NCBI GenBank assembly: GCA_003669055.1
Contig: RAYB01000032.1
Span: 1 to 60,417, forward strand
Direction of reading: 5' to 3'
DNA: 60,417 bases
Source of the DNA: a bacterium 1XD21-70
Lineage (GTDB): Bacteria > Bacillota > Clostridia > Lachnospirales > Lachnospiraceae
The translations under genes were made by a program, and so were the position numbers. Below the pieces are notes generated by a model. That model did no database searches. It was not told the origin of the DNA and worked only from the letters and a program-made list of their open reading frames with translations. Of this stretch, positions 1 through 8,919 are shown one piece after another. Positions within the stretch are counted from its first letter, which is position 1, and the number at the start of each line of letters is the position of its first letter.

Positions 1-120
1 ACTTTATTCTACCAAACGGCTATAGACCATGTCTATTTTTATGAAATTAATTTGCGAAACTTATTATACGTCATCTGTAGGGCTATCTATTTCCCGACAG
101 CCACTCCACACGGAGTGATT

Positions 121-356
121 GATGGAAAAACGTAGACAAAGGAAGTAAAATTTTATAATTTAGATGCCATAATATCGGTTGGCTATAGAGTGAACTTAAA
201 AAAGCAACTCATTTTAGAATTTGGGTGACTAAAATTTTGAAAGAATATATGCAAAAAGGATTTGTGTTGGATGGTGATAGACTTAAGCAGGGGAATGCTG
301 CATTTGGGAAAAACTACTTCAGAGAATTACTTGAAAGACTTTTGATATTTAGGTAG
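121..356 (+). pseudogene. Decayed RhuM-family (virulence_RhuM) gene fragment
   Basis: Reading 121-195 in one frame and 204-353 in another gives a continuous RhuM-like segment: a stretch reading KEVKFYNLDAI, then ISVGYRVN, then FRIWVTKILKEYM, KGFVLDGDRLKQ and FGKNYFRELLERL. The frame changes at about 196-204, there is a TAG inside the first part at 133-135, and the second part stops at 354. RhuM-type proteins are common passengers in mobile and defence islands; their biochemical role is unclear. The rest of 1-560 is AT-rich with stops in all frames and I see no other gene there. The family call is by recalled motif. Confidence 0.6.
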
Positions 357-522
357 AGTTTATTAAGCTAAAGATGACTATTTCTCAATCGAAGTACATT
401 GAGATAAAATATTATATTTGACGTGCAATAGCCAATGATTAAAGATGTAGACCAAGAAATTGAATAGATATAGAAATTTTACTGTCAAATACTTAAGTTT
501 CCGCATTGCATGAAGAAATAGA

Positions 523-551
523 ATGACGAATGAAGCATTATGGGTTATAAT
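523..551 (+). promoter_or_regulatory. Candidate sigma-A promoter of the jet operon
   Basis: A perfect TATAAT (546-551) is preceded after 17 bases by ATGACG (523-528), which matches TTGACA at four of six positions. It lies about 80 bases before jetA with no gene between. The -35 is imperfect. Confidence 0.45.
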
Positions 552-631
552 AGATTGACAAAAGCGAGATCCAGCAGGCGGTTTCTGTTTTTGGAGCAGC
601 TGTCGGCGAACAGGTAAGAGGAAACTGTATT

Positions 632-2038
632 ATGCCATTTTTTGAAAACGTCAACGATAAATTTTTTAACCCCTTCTGTTGCAGGAACCGGGAAATCTAT
701 TTTGAGTGCATCAGCCTTCTGATCGAAAAATCAAAGGAAATTCCGGTTCTTTATGAAACGGATGCGAGGAACTGTCTTATTCTGTATCTGCAGAACTGCC
801 AGTATTCCATCGAGACGGAGAATATCGGGGAGGAAGTGAGCAGCGGGCGCTCGCCGCAGGAGAATGCTTCCTCCATTCTCCGCTATTTCCGGATGTGTGG
901 GTGGATTACGCCTCAGGAAATCGGGCGGAGCGGCGATAATATTGCTTCCGTGTCAGCCTACTGTCGGCGCCTGATTGATGCGGTACACAAAATTTTTGAT
1001 ATGGATGTCAACAGCGCGATCACAAATCATATTTTTTCGATTTATGAGATCTTGAGAGCAGCCCTTGCCAGGGACAGCGCCCGTGCCATCCGTCCCTATT
1101 CCAATATTTTGGTGCCGCTGATTGAAAATGAATGTGACTTAAAAAATGAGCTCCTGGTTTTGAAGGACAGCATCCGCGAGATTATGCGGACAGTGATAAA
1201 AATAGACAGTGCCAACAGTTTTGGACAGTTTTTAATTAAGGATGAACTGCTGAACCGGTTTTTCAGCGATTATTTCTTTATCAAAAAAAGCGGTCTGATC
1301 CCATCCTACATTGCGGGTATTGACCGGATGCTGATAAAGCTGAGAAATTCAGAACTGTATGGCCAGATGATTAAGGAATACAGGAAAATAAAAAATGCGG
1401 ATGAAGCGCAGGCCAGGGAACGGATCGACCGGCAGTTTGACGAGTTGGACAGCTTTATTAATCTGGAATATGACCAGGAGATCGGCTATATTGACCGGAA
1501 AATCAACACTTACTATAATCTGTATTCCACCCGCATGCTGATGGTGCTGAGCAATGGGACGAACCTGGAAAGTGAACTGAACCGTCTGCTTTTGCTGTTA
1601 AAAGATATGGATGGGGAAGACCGGGAACTGGCACTGAGGGAGATTGGGCAGGCTCACCGTCTGCAGTCTGTCGGTTACATTGGCCGGAAATCCATAGAGC
1701 GGCGTCAGCGGCAAAATCCCAACATGGAACATGCAGGCCTGTCTGTCGGAACCCTCTCGGAGGAGGAAAAACGGCGGCTGACAGAGGAACTGCTGACGGA
1801 AATTCCAGACCGGTACAGCATGGACAATGTAAAAGAATATTTTGACCAGATGACTTTTGATAAGGGTAGGCTGTCGGTGGAGGAATGCAAAGTACATACG
1901 AGAGACGATGCGATGATGATTGCCGCCAGCATGATTTATTCCGGCACGGCTGGATTTCCCTATGAGGTAGAGTTTGAAAGCGGAATGGTGGAGACAGAGG
2001 TGGCCGCCATCAGCAGAATACAGATAAAGAGGAAATAG
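632..2038 (+). CDS. jetA: Wadjet anti-plasmid system protein JetA
   Basis: This 468-residue protein is the first of four tightly packed genes whose order, sizes and motifs fit a Wadjet JetABCD system. In Wadjet, JetA is the kleisin-like subunit that joins JetB and the SMC-like JetC; the complex extrudes DNA loops and JetD cuts small circular DNA such as plasmids. The N terminus (FFNPFCCRNREIYFE, residues 11-25) resembles JetA proteins of the DUF5716 group found in Clostridia. The protein is soluble, alpha-helical in character and has no signal peptide. The start is ATG at 632 with AGAGG about ten bases upstream. The stop is separated from jetB by one base, so translation is probably coupled. 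The assignment rests on operon context as much as on the protein itself; I did not assign a Wadjet subtype. Confidence 0.8.
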   Translation: MPFFENVNDKFFNPFCCRNREIYFECISLLIEKSKEIPVLYETDARNCLILYLQNCQYSIETENIGEEVSSGRSPQENASSILRYFRMCGWITPQEIGRSGDNIASVSAYCRRLIDAVHKIFDMDVNSAITNHIFSIYEILRAALARDSARAIRPYSNILVPLIENECDLKNELLVLKDSIREIMRTVIKIDSANSFGQFLIKDELLNRFFSDYFFIKKSGLIPSYIAGIDRMLIKLRNSELYGQMIKEYRKIKNADEAQARERIDRQFDELDSFINLEYDQEIGYIDRKINTYYNLYSTRMLMVLSNGTNLESELNRLLLLLKDMDGEDRELALREIGQAHRLQSVGYIGRKSIERRQRQNPNMEHAGLSVGTLSEEEKRRLTEELLTEIPDRYSMDNVKEYFDQMTFDKGRLSVEECKVHTRDDAMMIAASMIYSGTAGFPYEVEFESGMVETEVAAISRIQIKRK

Positions 2039-2039
2039 C

Positions 2040-2705
2040 ATGAGTGATATCAGTTTGCAGCTTACAATCAAAGAAGAAAGCAGTCATTTATTTAAGCGGT
2101 GCATCCGGAAACTTCTGGAGGCTACCTTTATTTTGCAGGATCGGGATGAAAAGCTGTTTGCATTTATATGCCGGGAATCAAACCGGCAGGATATTTCCGA
2201 ATATCTGCGGATGATCGGGTTTGATATTTTAGTGGATGAAAAGACCGGTGTGGGGATGCTGATTGCCAGCGAGGAGGACTCGGAGACTGTGGGATTAAAG
2301 CGTGCCAATGTGGTCACCTTTACAATGCTTCAGTACCATTTGCTGCTGGTACTCTGGAAAGTATACTTGGAAGGTCTGGGTTACAATGAGGGGAATTTTG
2401 TTACCAAGGGAGATTTGATTGACAAGATCAAGTCCTACGGACTGGTGCCGGTGCGCACGGAGTTGAACGCTGCGTTTAAGCTTTTTAAGAAGTACAGTCT
2501 CATCAATTATGCTGAGGATGGGGATGGGGAGGATATGAAAATCAAGCTCTATCCATCTCTGCAGTTCGGTTGGGATCTGCCCCAGTTTCAGACGGTTGCG
2601 CGGGAGTATTTAAAGGAAGATGCCGAGGCGGTTTTGGAAACAGAAATAGGGCAGGAGCCGGATCTTGCAGAGAATTTGGTGGAGTTTGAGGAGGAAGAAT
2701 TATGA
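2040..2705 (+). CDS. jetB: Wadjet anti-plasmid system protein JetB (DUF4194-like)
   Basis: This 221-residue protein is the expected size for JetB, the MukE/kite-like winged-helix subunit that bridges the kleisin JetA and the JetC ATPase. Segments such as EYLRMIGFDI (about 53-62) and KGDLIDKIKSYG (about 123-134) fit the winged-helix part of the DUF4194 family. The C-terminal 35 residues are strongly acidic and end in a run of glutamates. The gene starts one base after the jetA stop, and its TGA overlaps the ATG of jetC in an ATGA arrangement, which points to translational coupling within one complex. No odd residues or breaks are seen. Confidence 0.8.
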   Translation: MSDISLQLTIKEESSHLFKRCIRKLLEATFILQDRDEKLFAFICRESNRQDISEYLRMIGFDILVDEKTGVGMLIASEEDSETVGLKRANVVTFTMLQYHLLLVLWKVYLEGLGYNEGNFVTKGDLIDKIKSYGLVPVRTELNAAFKLFKKYSLINYAEDGDGEDMKIKLYPSLQFGWDLPQFQTVAREYLKEDAEAVLETEIGQEPDLAENLVEFEEEEL

Positions 2706-5700
2706 TTTTGCTGAAAAAACTCCGATTGATTAACTGGTATGGTTTTGTCAATGAAACAGCGCCCATCGGTTTTTTTACCTTGATTGCCGGAAAGAATGGA
2801 AATGGAAAATCGGTCATGCTGGATGCTATCAAATACGCGGCTTATGGTGATACGGTGTTCAATAAGTCCTCGGAAAGTAAGGGGAGCCGGACGCTTTCCT
2901 CCTACACCCGGGGACTTCTCGATGCCACGGCGGGGACTTATATGCGCCCGGCAGGTAAGGTGCCCAATGTATACAGTCATATTGTGCTGGAATTTTATGA
3001 CAAGACGGAGGAGAAATCCTTTATCCTTGGGACAGCGATCGAGACCAATGCGGCCAACAACTGCCAGTCCTACCGCTATGTGATGGATCGGAAAAATCTG
3101 GAGGAGGTAGAGCATGTCTGTGTGGAAAATGGGATCGCCAGACCCTATACGGCTTCGGAACTGCAGAAACGGTATCGGCTGACTCTTTTGAACCGGGAAC
3201 AGGGGCTTCCTCGGTTTATGCAGATGACGGGTTTAAAGCTGACCATCGACCAGCTTCCCACCTATTTGAGAAAGCTGCGGGGAATCATGTCCTATGACCC
3301 CAATGCGAAAATTGACCGTTTCATCAGGGAAAGTGTTCTGGAAGAAAAGAAAGTGGACTTTTCCAAACTGATTGAGGCAAGGGAGAACATTGAACGGTTA
3401 AACGACATGTTTTCCAGTATTCAGAATGAGATTGGAGAACTGGAGGGAATCCTTGCGGAGTATGACGGCTGCGAAAGTGAGAAAAATCGTCTTTTGACGG
3501 ATGACATTAAAATCAGTTATAAGAAGATCAAGGGGCTGAACGGGGAAATCGAGAGGCGGATCCGGGAGCAGGTGCTGGCAAGGCAGAAAAAGGAAGAGAC
3601 AGATCAAGCTCTTGAGGTGCTGAATGACCGCATGGGAAGCCTGGATGACCGGCTGCTGGATGCGAGAGTCAGCCTGAATCAACTGGACAGTGCCAAAATG
3701 ATCGAGGAGGAGAAACGGCGTCTGGCAGTTCTGGAAGGGAAGAAAAAGGAACTGTCATTACAATGCAGGGAACTGGAGGATTTCCAGACAAAAATCAGTG
3801 AGATTCTTCATCATTTTTTGAAGGAGGGCAGCGAAGCAGTCGGGAGTCAACAACCCCGCTGCAAGCAACAAGACATCAAACTTGCAGCGTTGCAGAGCAG
3901 CGGGGTTGTTGACCCCGCGGGCAGTCGCCAAAGTCAAGCCAGCTTGACCTTGGCTCGTTGCCTTTGCGAGAATAAGGAGGTTTTGGCTTCTTTGTGTGGC
4001 AGCGGGTATCCGGCGGCGGAGAAACGCCATGCGGTTGAGGAATTGAAAAAGCTTGTGGATGCAGCCCATGAGAAACAAATCGGAGTCCTTGTCCGCCTAG
4101 AGCAGGGGCTGGGAGACCTTGGCAGAAAGCTGACCGCACAACTGGCAATTGTGGAAGAGTGCAAAAAGCACAGGAATGCCTACGGACAGATTCCCGGATA
4201 CGTGGGACTGCGGGATGAAATCAACAAGGAATTTGCAAAACGGGGGATTCCGGAAAAGGCGCAGTTCGCCTGTGAATATGTGATCGGGATTTCTGATGAG
4301 AGTTGGCGGGATGCCATCGAGGCGTTTTTGGGTCCACGGCGCTACAGTATTCTGGTAGAACCACAATATTACGATATTGCGGATGATGTGCTGAACCGAT
4401 CCCAGTATAAGTACGCCCATCTGTTCAATACAAAGCTGCTGATGCGAAAAGAGATGAAACCGGAGGAGGATTCGGTGGTACATATGCTGGAAATCAAAAA
4501 CCCCGTGGCAAAGAAATATTTTGATTTCCAATTAGGACGCATGCATGGGGTGAAACTGAATGAGGTTCGGAATTTCGAGAATGCCATTTCCAGAGAAGGG
4601 CGTGTGTCTGTGGCCATGGACAGCTTTTTCCTGCGGTTTGAGAAAATTAGGTCTTACTACCTGGGGCAGAAGACCTTTGAACTTAACCGGATCCGAGCCG
4701 AAAAAGAGATGCAGCGCCTGAATGAAGAAAAGAAGCAGTACCTGGAAGAAAAGAAAAAGGCAGAAGGACGGAAAAACCAGCTAAAAATGGATCGGGAGAC
4801 CTTTAAGGAATACCAGTACGATGTACACCAGCAGTATCAGGAGACGACAGCGGCGGCAAAAGAGTCGGAAACTCAACTGAAACGGTTGAAGAAAGCCCAG
4901 CAGAATAACCGGGAGTATCTGGAACTGAGCCAGACGGTGGCAAGACTTCAGTCAGAGAAGGAGGCCGTAAAGAACGAGCAGGAGAAAAAACTCCAAGAAA
5001 GCAGCGAACTGGAAACCACAATTCAGGTCTGCGGCAGGGATATTGACCGAAAGGCGGCAGAACTTAAGAGCGAGGAGGCTGTCTTTTTGGAGTTTGAGAT
5101 TAAGGCCTATTCTGTAGTACAGAAAGCGGTGGAGACCTATGAGAAGTATCTGGAGAATGGGAAAAATAGCCCCGGCGGACTTCTTGCGATCGAAACAAGA
5201 GGGAGAATCCAGCGAAGCATTGAGCAGCATAAGAAAGCACTTTTCGGACTGCAGGCGGCCTATAACACAAAGCACGCGGATCTGGGACTTCCCACCGGCG
5301 AGGAAGGCCGGGAAATCTTTGCCGCCAGAAAAGACCGCATCTGGATGGATAATCTGCAGGAGGTGCGCAGGAAGCTGGAGGAGCAGACAAGACGGTATGA
5401 GGATATTTTCAAAAATGAATTTGTTCTGACAATTCTGAAGTATTGCAGAAAGGCGCGGGAAGATTTAAAACAGATGAATGCAGAACTTTCCCGGTTGAAT
5501 TTCTCTGCCAAGTACCAGTTTGATGTCCACTATGTAAAGGACAGTTCCGAATATGCCAGAATCATTAAATTTGCGGAATATTTGGATGAGCGGGAAAAGC
5601 TGGGCACCGCGGACGGTCAGATGACCTTTGGGATGTTTACCTCAGTTACTGATGAGGCGGGAGAGCAGCTGGAAAAGGATTTAAAACAGATTATCAACCG

Positions 5701-6145
5701 GATTATTGAAAAAAACAGCGAAGAAACCATTGCCCAGTTTGCGGATTACCGGAATTATATGACCTATGAAATTTTAATCAGCAACCAGATTTTAGATCGG
5801 GCGAAGCTTTCTCGGCAGACCGGCTTTAATTCCGGAGCGGAAGTACAGATTCCATATCTTCTGATTCTGTCATCGGCGCTTTTGATGATTTATAATCAGA
5901 GGGTCAATTCTACGCGCCTTGTTTTTATTGATGAGCCTTTTGCCAAGATGGATCCGGGAAATGTAAAGCTGATGCTGGATTTCATGAAGAAACAGAAAAT
6001 GCAGGTGATTTTCTGTTCGCCGGACAAGACAGAATCCATCGGAAATGCGTGTGAGGTCATTCTTCCAGTGCTGCGTGTGCGGGCGGACAGTATGCTACTT
6101 GGAATTGTGCAGTTCCATAAGGAGAAGGCAAATGAATCAGTATGA
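2702..6145 (+). CDS. jetC: Wadjet SMC-like ATPase JetC, with in-frame palindromic insertion
   Basis: This 1147-residue SMC/MukB-like ATPase is the motor of the Wadjet complex. The Walker A motif GKNGNGKS is at residues 30-37, and a Walker B-like VFIDEP is at about 1074-1079 near the C terminus. Between them are two long charged coiled-coil arms (about 210-375 and 660-800) around a hinge-like globular part (about 480-640, including YVIGISDESWRDAIEAFLG). Residues about 380-423 interrupt the first arm with a Gln/Ser/Ala-rich, non-coiled segment. The DNA there (3841-3970) is a set of nested palindromes, so this segment is probably an inserted repeat that kept the frame. The gene overlaps jetB by 4 bases and jetD by 14. 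If the insertion breaks the coiled coil the protein could be impaired, but the frame is intact and insertions in SMC arms can be tolerated. Confidence 0.88.
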   Translation: MILLKKLRLINWYGFVNETAPIGFFTLIAGKNGNGKSVMLDAIKYAAYGDTVFNKSSESKGSRTLSSYTRGLLDATAGTYMRPAGKVPNVYSHIVLEFYDKTEEKSFILGTAIETNAANNCQSYRYVMDRKNLEEVEHVCVENGIARPYTASELQKRYRLTLLNREQGLPRFMQMTGLKLTIDQLPTYLRKLRGIMSYDPNAKIDRFIRESVLEEKKVDFSKLIEARENIERLNDMFSSIQNEIGELEGILAEYDGCESEKNRLLTDDIKISYKKIKGLNGEIERRIREQVLARQKKEETDQALEVLNDRMGSLDDRLLDARVSLNQLDSAKMIEEEKRRLAVLEGKKKELSLQCRELEDFQTKISEILHHFLKEGSEAVGSQQPRCKQQDIKLAALQSSGVVDPAGSRQSQASLTLARCLCENKEVLASLCGSGYPAAEKRHAVEELKKLVDAAHEKQIGVLVRLEQGLGDLGRKLTAQLAIVEECKKHRNAYGQIPGYVGLRDEINKEFAKRGIPEKAQFACEYVIGISDESWRDAIEAFLGPRRYSILVEPQYYDIADDVLNRSQYKYAHLFNTKLLMRKEMKPEEDSVVHMLEIKNPVAKKYFDFQLGRMHGVKLNEVRNFENAISREGRVSVAMDSFFLRFEKIRSYYLGQKTFELNRIRAEKEMQRLNEEKKQYLEEKKKAEGRKNQLKMDRETFKEYQYDVHQQYQETTAAAKESETQLKRLKKAQQNNREYLELSQTVARLQSEKEAVKNEQEKKLQESSELETTIQVCGRDIDRKAAELKSEEAVFLEFEIKAYSVVQKAVETYEKYLENGKNSPGGLLAIETRGRIQRSIEQHKKALFGLQAAYNTKHADLGLPTGEEGREIFAARKDRIWMDNLQEVRRKLEEQTRRYEDIFKNEFVLTILKYCRKAREDLKQMNAELSRLNFSAKYQFDVHYVKDSSEYARIIKFAEYLDEREKLGTADGQMTFGMFTSVTDEAGEQLEKDLKQIINRIIEKNSEETIAQFADYRNYMTYEILISNQILDRAKLSRQTGFNSGAEVQIPYLLILSSALLMIYNQRVNSTRLVFIDEPFAKMDPGNVKLMLDFMKKQKMQVIFCSPDKTESIGNACEVILPVLRVRADSMLLGIVQFHKEKANESV
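3841..3970. repeat. Nested palindromic repeat element inside jetC
   Basis: The outer arms at 3846-3862 and 3897-3913 are a perfect 17-bp inverted repeat (GTCAACAACCCCGCTGC and its complement). An inner perfect 9-bp pair lies at 3857-3865 and 3881-3889. A second hairpin follows with arms 3927-3939 and 3942-3954, matching at 12 of 13 positions. No stop codon is created in the jetC frame. This density of symmetry is unlike the flanking coiled-coil coding sequence and suggests a REP-like or RPE-like mobile palindrome. Only one copy was noticed in the window. The element's true ends are uncertain by some tens of bases. Confidence 0.75.
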
Positions 6146-7370
6146 GGAAAAAATGCTGGTTTTGTTGGCTGAAAAATACAGGAAAAGTAAAAAGGACAAC
6201 AAAACCGGCATGATTTCCAGGCGAACCCAGGCAAAGCCATCGGAACTTTATAAAAATTATAATCGAAATGACGCGGATTTGGAACAGATCGAGGCGGTCA
6301 ACCAGGCAGCAGAAGAATGCAGGAAAAAAGGCTTTCTTACCTATAAGATGAATGGATTCAGCAGTGAAATTATGAAAATCTATCTGGTGGATGAGAAAAT
6401 CAGTGAGGTGGAGCAGTATCTGACAGAGCATTATCAGTATGAACCCAAATATGTGAAACAGCAATATGTGGAACGGATGATTGAAACCTACGGTGGGAAA
6501 TCGCCGGTGGCCGGCAAGGAGTGTGAGAAACTTAAACGGATACTGGATCGGAACAGGGTGCCCAAAGATTATCTTCAGACGGAGGAGATCTTAAAAGCGC
6601 TGGTGTTTATTGAGAATAATGAGTGGGATTTGTATCTGCGGGAAGCCTCTATGCTGATTTATGGAAGTTCCAAATATCTGGAGGAGCATACTCTGGAAAG
6701 CGTGTGCCGTCTTTTACGTGCACATTGGAACCGGCCGTTGGGAGAAAAGGAATTTTTCGATGAGATTTTGGAGGAATACCATATTACCAGAGAAAAGCAG
6801 AAAATATGCCTGAAAGGGGACGTCACGATCAAAATCGCCGGGAAGGTGCTGGAGGTCGGCGCGCTGGAAGACGGGATCGAATTTTTTGCTGACGGGCTTG
6901 AAAAGCTGGAATCTGTCAGAGTGCACACGGCTGATTTTATGACAGTGGAAAATCGGACCGCTTACTTCCGATGTGGAAGATCGGGTGCTTCGTTCTTTTA
7001 TCTGGGCGGCTATGCGACCCGGTTTCAGCGGGATTTTTTGAAAAAGGTTTACCGGGACAATCCCGAGGTCCGGTATCTGCATTTTGGTGATATTGACGCG
7101 GGGGGATTCTATATTCATGAGCATTTGTGCCGGGTGACGGAGATTCCGTTTGGGATGGATCGAATGTCGGTGAGGGAACTTGAGGATGAACGGTTCTCTG
7201 GCTGTTTACAGGAGTTGACGGAAAATGACAAAAAGAGGCTTGGGGCGCTTCTTGACAGGGAAGAGTACCGGGAGACGGCCCAGTATATGCTGGAGAAGGA
7301 TGTGAAGCTGGAGCAGGAGATTGTGAGTTTGGGTGGGGAGAGTACGTTTATGCCTTTTGGTGTGAGGTAG
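6132..7370 (+). CDS. jetD: Wadjet nuclease subunit JetD (DUF2220/Toprim-like)
   Basis: JetD is the nuclease of Wadjet, a topoisomerase VI-like protein with a C-terminal Toprim domain that cleaves DNA held by the JetABC loop extruder. The motif HFGDIDAGG at about residues 317-325 gives the metal-binding Asp-x-Asp of the Toprim fold, and an acidic C-terminal region follows. The reading frame is open upstream to 6045, but that part lies wholly inside jetC. The ATG at 6132 has AAGGAG eight bases upstream and gives a 412-residue protein starting MNQYEEKM, so it is the better start. The 14-base overlap with jetC suggests coupled translation. No signal peptide or membrane segment is present. The gene ends the operon. 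Confidence 0.82.
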   Translation: MNQYEEKMLVLLAEKYRKSKKDNKTGMISRRTQAKPSELYKNYNRNDADLEQIEAVNQAAEECRKKGFLTYKMNGFSSEIMKIYLVDEKISEVEQYLTEHYQYEPKYVKQQYVERMIETYGGKSPVAGKECEKLKRILDRNRVPKDYLQTEEILKALVFIENNEWDLYLREASMLIYGSSKYLEEHTLESVCRLLRAHWNRPLGEKEFFDEILEEYHITREKQKICLKGDVTIKIAGKVLEVGALEDGIEFFADGLEKLESVRVHTADFMTVENRTAYFRCGRSGASFFYLGGYATRFQRDFLKKVYRDNPEVRYLHFGDIDAGGFYIHEHLCRVTEIPFGMDRMSVRELEDERFSGCLQELTENDKKRLGALLDREEYRETAQYMLEKDVKLEQEIVSLGGESTFMPFGVR

Positions 7371-7375
7371 ATGTG

Positions 7376-7425
7376 TTTCGTAAAACTGAAAGTTCTGGAA
7401 ACAGTCAAAACATAGTTTTGCGAAA
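7376..7425 (+). terminator. Possible weak terminator hairpin after jetD
   Basis: Arms 7376-7387 (TTTCGTAAAACT) and 7414-7425 (AGTTTTGCGAAA) can pair over 12 positions with one G-U pair. The loop is long (26 bases) and no T-run follows, so efficient intrinsic termination is doubtful. Confidence 0.3.
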
Positions 7426-7487
7426 AAGATTCAGACTGATTGAGGGGAATATATTATAAGGAGAGGTAGAGACGAGATAGGCAGTGA

Positions 7488-7932
7488 GTTTTCAAATTTT
7501 TGGAGCAATTTGATCATGGTGGATCCGGAGATTATACAAGAGAGAAATATGAAAATGAGGAACAAGAACCTACAGATGAAGAAATTCGTTGTAATAATTT
7601 TTGCTAAAATCTGTAGAGTATTTCATGAAAATAAGATATGTAGTGATTTTGGAAAACAGAGGTGTCCATATGGAATCTTTCCATTTTAAAATAAGTTACA
7701 ACCAAATAATTGGATACCAAAGCGTCAAAGAGCACCTGGAGAAAACGGGGAAGTTATCGGAACAATTTGCGACGAAAATAAATATGCCAAGGACAATGTT
7801 ATAGAGGAGTTGCGCGATAAAGAAAATGCGATTTCGGAAATCGTTGCGGAGATTTTGGTTATGGCCATCACCAACCATCATGGGGGGATTAAGGGACTTC
7901 TTGAGGGGGATGTTAATGCTTTAAATCAATAA
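7488..7932 (+). pseudogene. Broken gene of unknown family at island edge
   Basis: Two frames carry plausible protein text that joins into one degraded gene. From 7488 the frame reads through GGSGDYTREKYENEE to a stop at 7605. A second frame then reads FHENKICSDFGKQRCPYGIF, hits a stop at 7687, and continues as NNWIPKRQRAPG and SEIVAEILVMAITNHHGG to a stop at 7930-7932. I do not recognise the family. Composition is AT-rich like the rest of the island. A 67-codon frame at 7601-7804 overlaps it but looks less protein-like. The remnant lies between jetD and the first GC-richer backbone promoter and may be a leftover from island insertion. Confidence 0.35.
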
Positions 7933-7937
7933 AGCGC

Positions 7938-7966
7938 TTCACAAGACGGGCAGGATACGGTATAAT
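7938..7966 (+). promoter_or_regulatory. Candidate sigma-A promoter
   Basis: TTCACA (7938-7943), a 17-base spacer and a perfect TATAAT (7961-7966) form a good sigma-A promoter directed at the gene from about 7981. The predicted transcription start is around 7973, almost at the first ATG. The promoter overlaps the right edge of the island remnant. Confidence 0.6.
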
Positions 7967-7980
7967 AGAATCATGAACCC

Positions 7981-8919
7981 ATGGCTGTTCCAAAACGCAG
8001 CAGGCTGCTGAACGGAGGAAGAGGTAAAGGCGGGGAAGGAAGATGGTACCTGTTCCGGCTGGGTGGTATCCTGGCTCATATGTTGGATCTGCAGGTGGAG
8101 AAGGCAGGGGTGCTCCGCCTGGACGATGACGACGAGAAGCTGTTAGGGCAATATCTGGAGAGGACGCCGGAAAGCCTGCCGGATGTACTAGGAACCGGCG
8201 GCAGTGCCGCACGAAAGCGGACAGAAGCAGAAGGGGTTGGCACCCCGCAGGAGGCGGCAGCGGCTTATCTTGTAGGTTTGAAGGCCTGCGATGCGGATCA
8301 GATGCTCCGTTCGTTTTCCGTGGAAAGCTACGGGGAAAATTATGATCTCCTGGCATATGCAGAATATACCCAGATGTATTTGTTTATGGGGCAGGATGTG
8401 AAGTTCCCGGGGGTTAATGCATTTGCCAGGGCGGCCATAAGCTATGACAGGGAAAAAAGCCTGGAGAAGGATATATTGAAACAGGGGAAGGCGCTTTATT
8501 TGTGTACCCAATATTCTGCCGGTGCCCAGGCTGGTGTGGAAAATGATATTTCCAGCTGGGAGGAATTGGCTAAGAAGGTGGATCTGGCTTCGGTTGAGAT
8601 CCTGGGCGTGATTCCTGTGGAAGCGTTCCCGGATTCCGCCATGATGAAGAACATGGCTGCCCGGGATGGGCAGAAGGCGCCGCTTTATGGGGCGGAGCAG
8701 ACGGAGCCTTGTGTGGATGCCTATGAGTGTGGAGGCGTAAGGTATGCCTTATTTATGGAAGCAGTAAAGTATAACGGCAAATGGTACAATAACCGGATCG
8801 GGAACGCTCTTTCAGAGGCTTTGGGGGTAAGCCCGGATTTTATGGGGGCAGTGCCCTTGGAGGTTTTGGGCGATCCGGGTCAGATATTGGCAAAACCAGA
8901 AAGGATACCAGGAGTATGA
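7981..8919 (+). CDS. Hypothetical protein, uncertain or altered N terminus
   Basis: I do not recognise this 312-residue protein. It is soluble and acidic in the middle. A segment from about residue 92 (EAAAAYLVGLKACDADQML) followed by NYDLLAYAEYTQMY resembles small extracytoplasmic or lipoprotein-like Lachnospiraceae proteins, but no signal peptide or lipobox is seen in this frame. The start is unclear: ATG 7981 has no ribosome binding site, GGAGG at 8014-8018 has no ATG in frame at a proper distance, and the next in-frame ATG is at 8080. Another frame from ATG 7973 reads MNPWLFQNAAGC and then stops. A frameshift or 5' loss at the island edge would explain this. The stop overlaps the yaaA ATG (ATGA), so this gene and yaaA are likely co-transcribed. 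Confidence 0.55.
   Translation: MAVPKRSRLLNGGRGKGGEGRWYLFRLGGILAHMLDLQVEKAGVLRLDDDDEKLLGQYLERTPESLPDVLGTGGSAARKRTEAEGVGTPQEAAAAYLVGLKACDADQMLRSFSVESYGENYDLLAYAEYTQMYLFMGQDVKFPGVNAFARAAISYDREKSLEKDILKQGKALYLCTQYSAGAQAGVENDISSWEELAKKVDLASVEILGVIPVEAFPDSAMMKNMAARDGQKAPLYGAEQTEPCVDAYECGGVRYALFMEAVKYNGKWYNNRIGNALSEALGVSPDFMGAVPLEVLGDPGQILAKPERIPGV

Noticed and set aside
6045-6131. Longer N terminus of JetD
   Set aside because: It lies wholly inside jetC; ATG 6132 has AAGGAG at proper distance.
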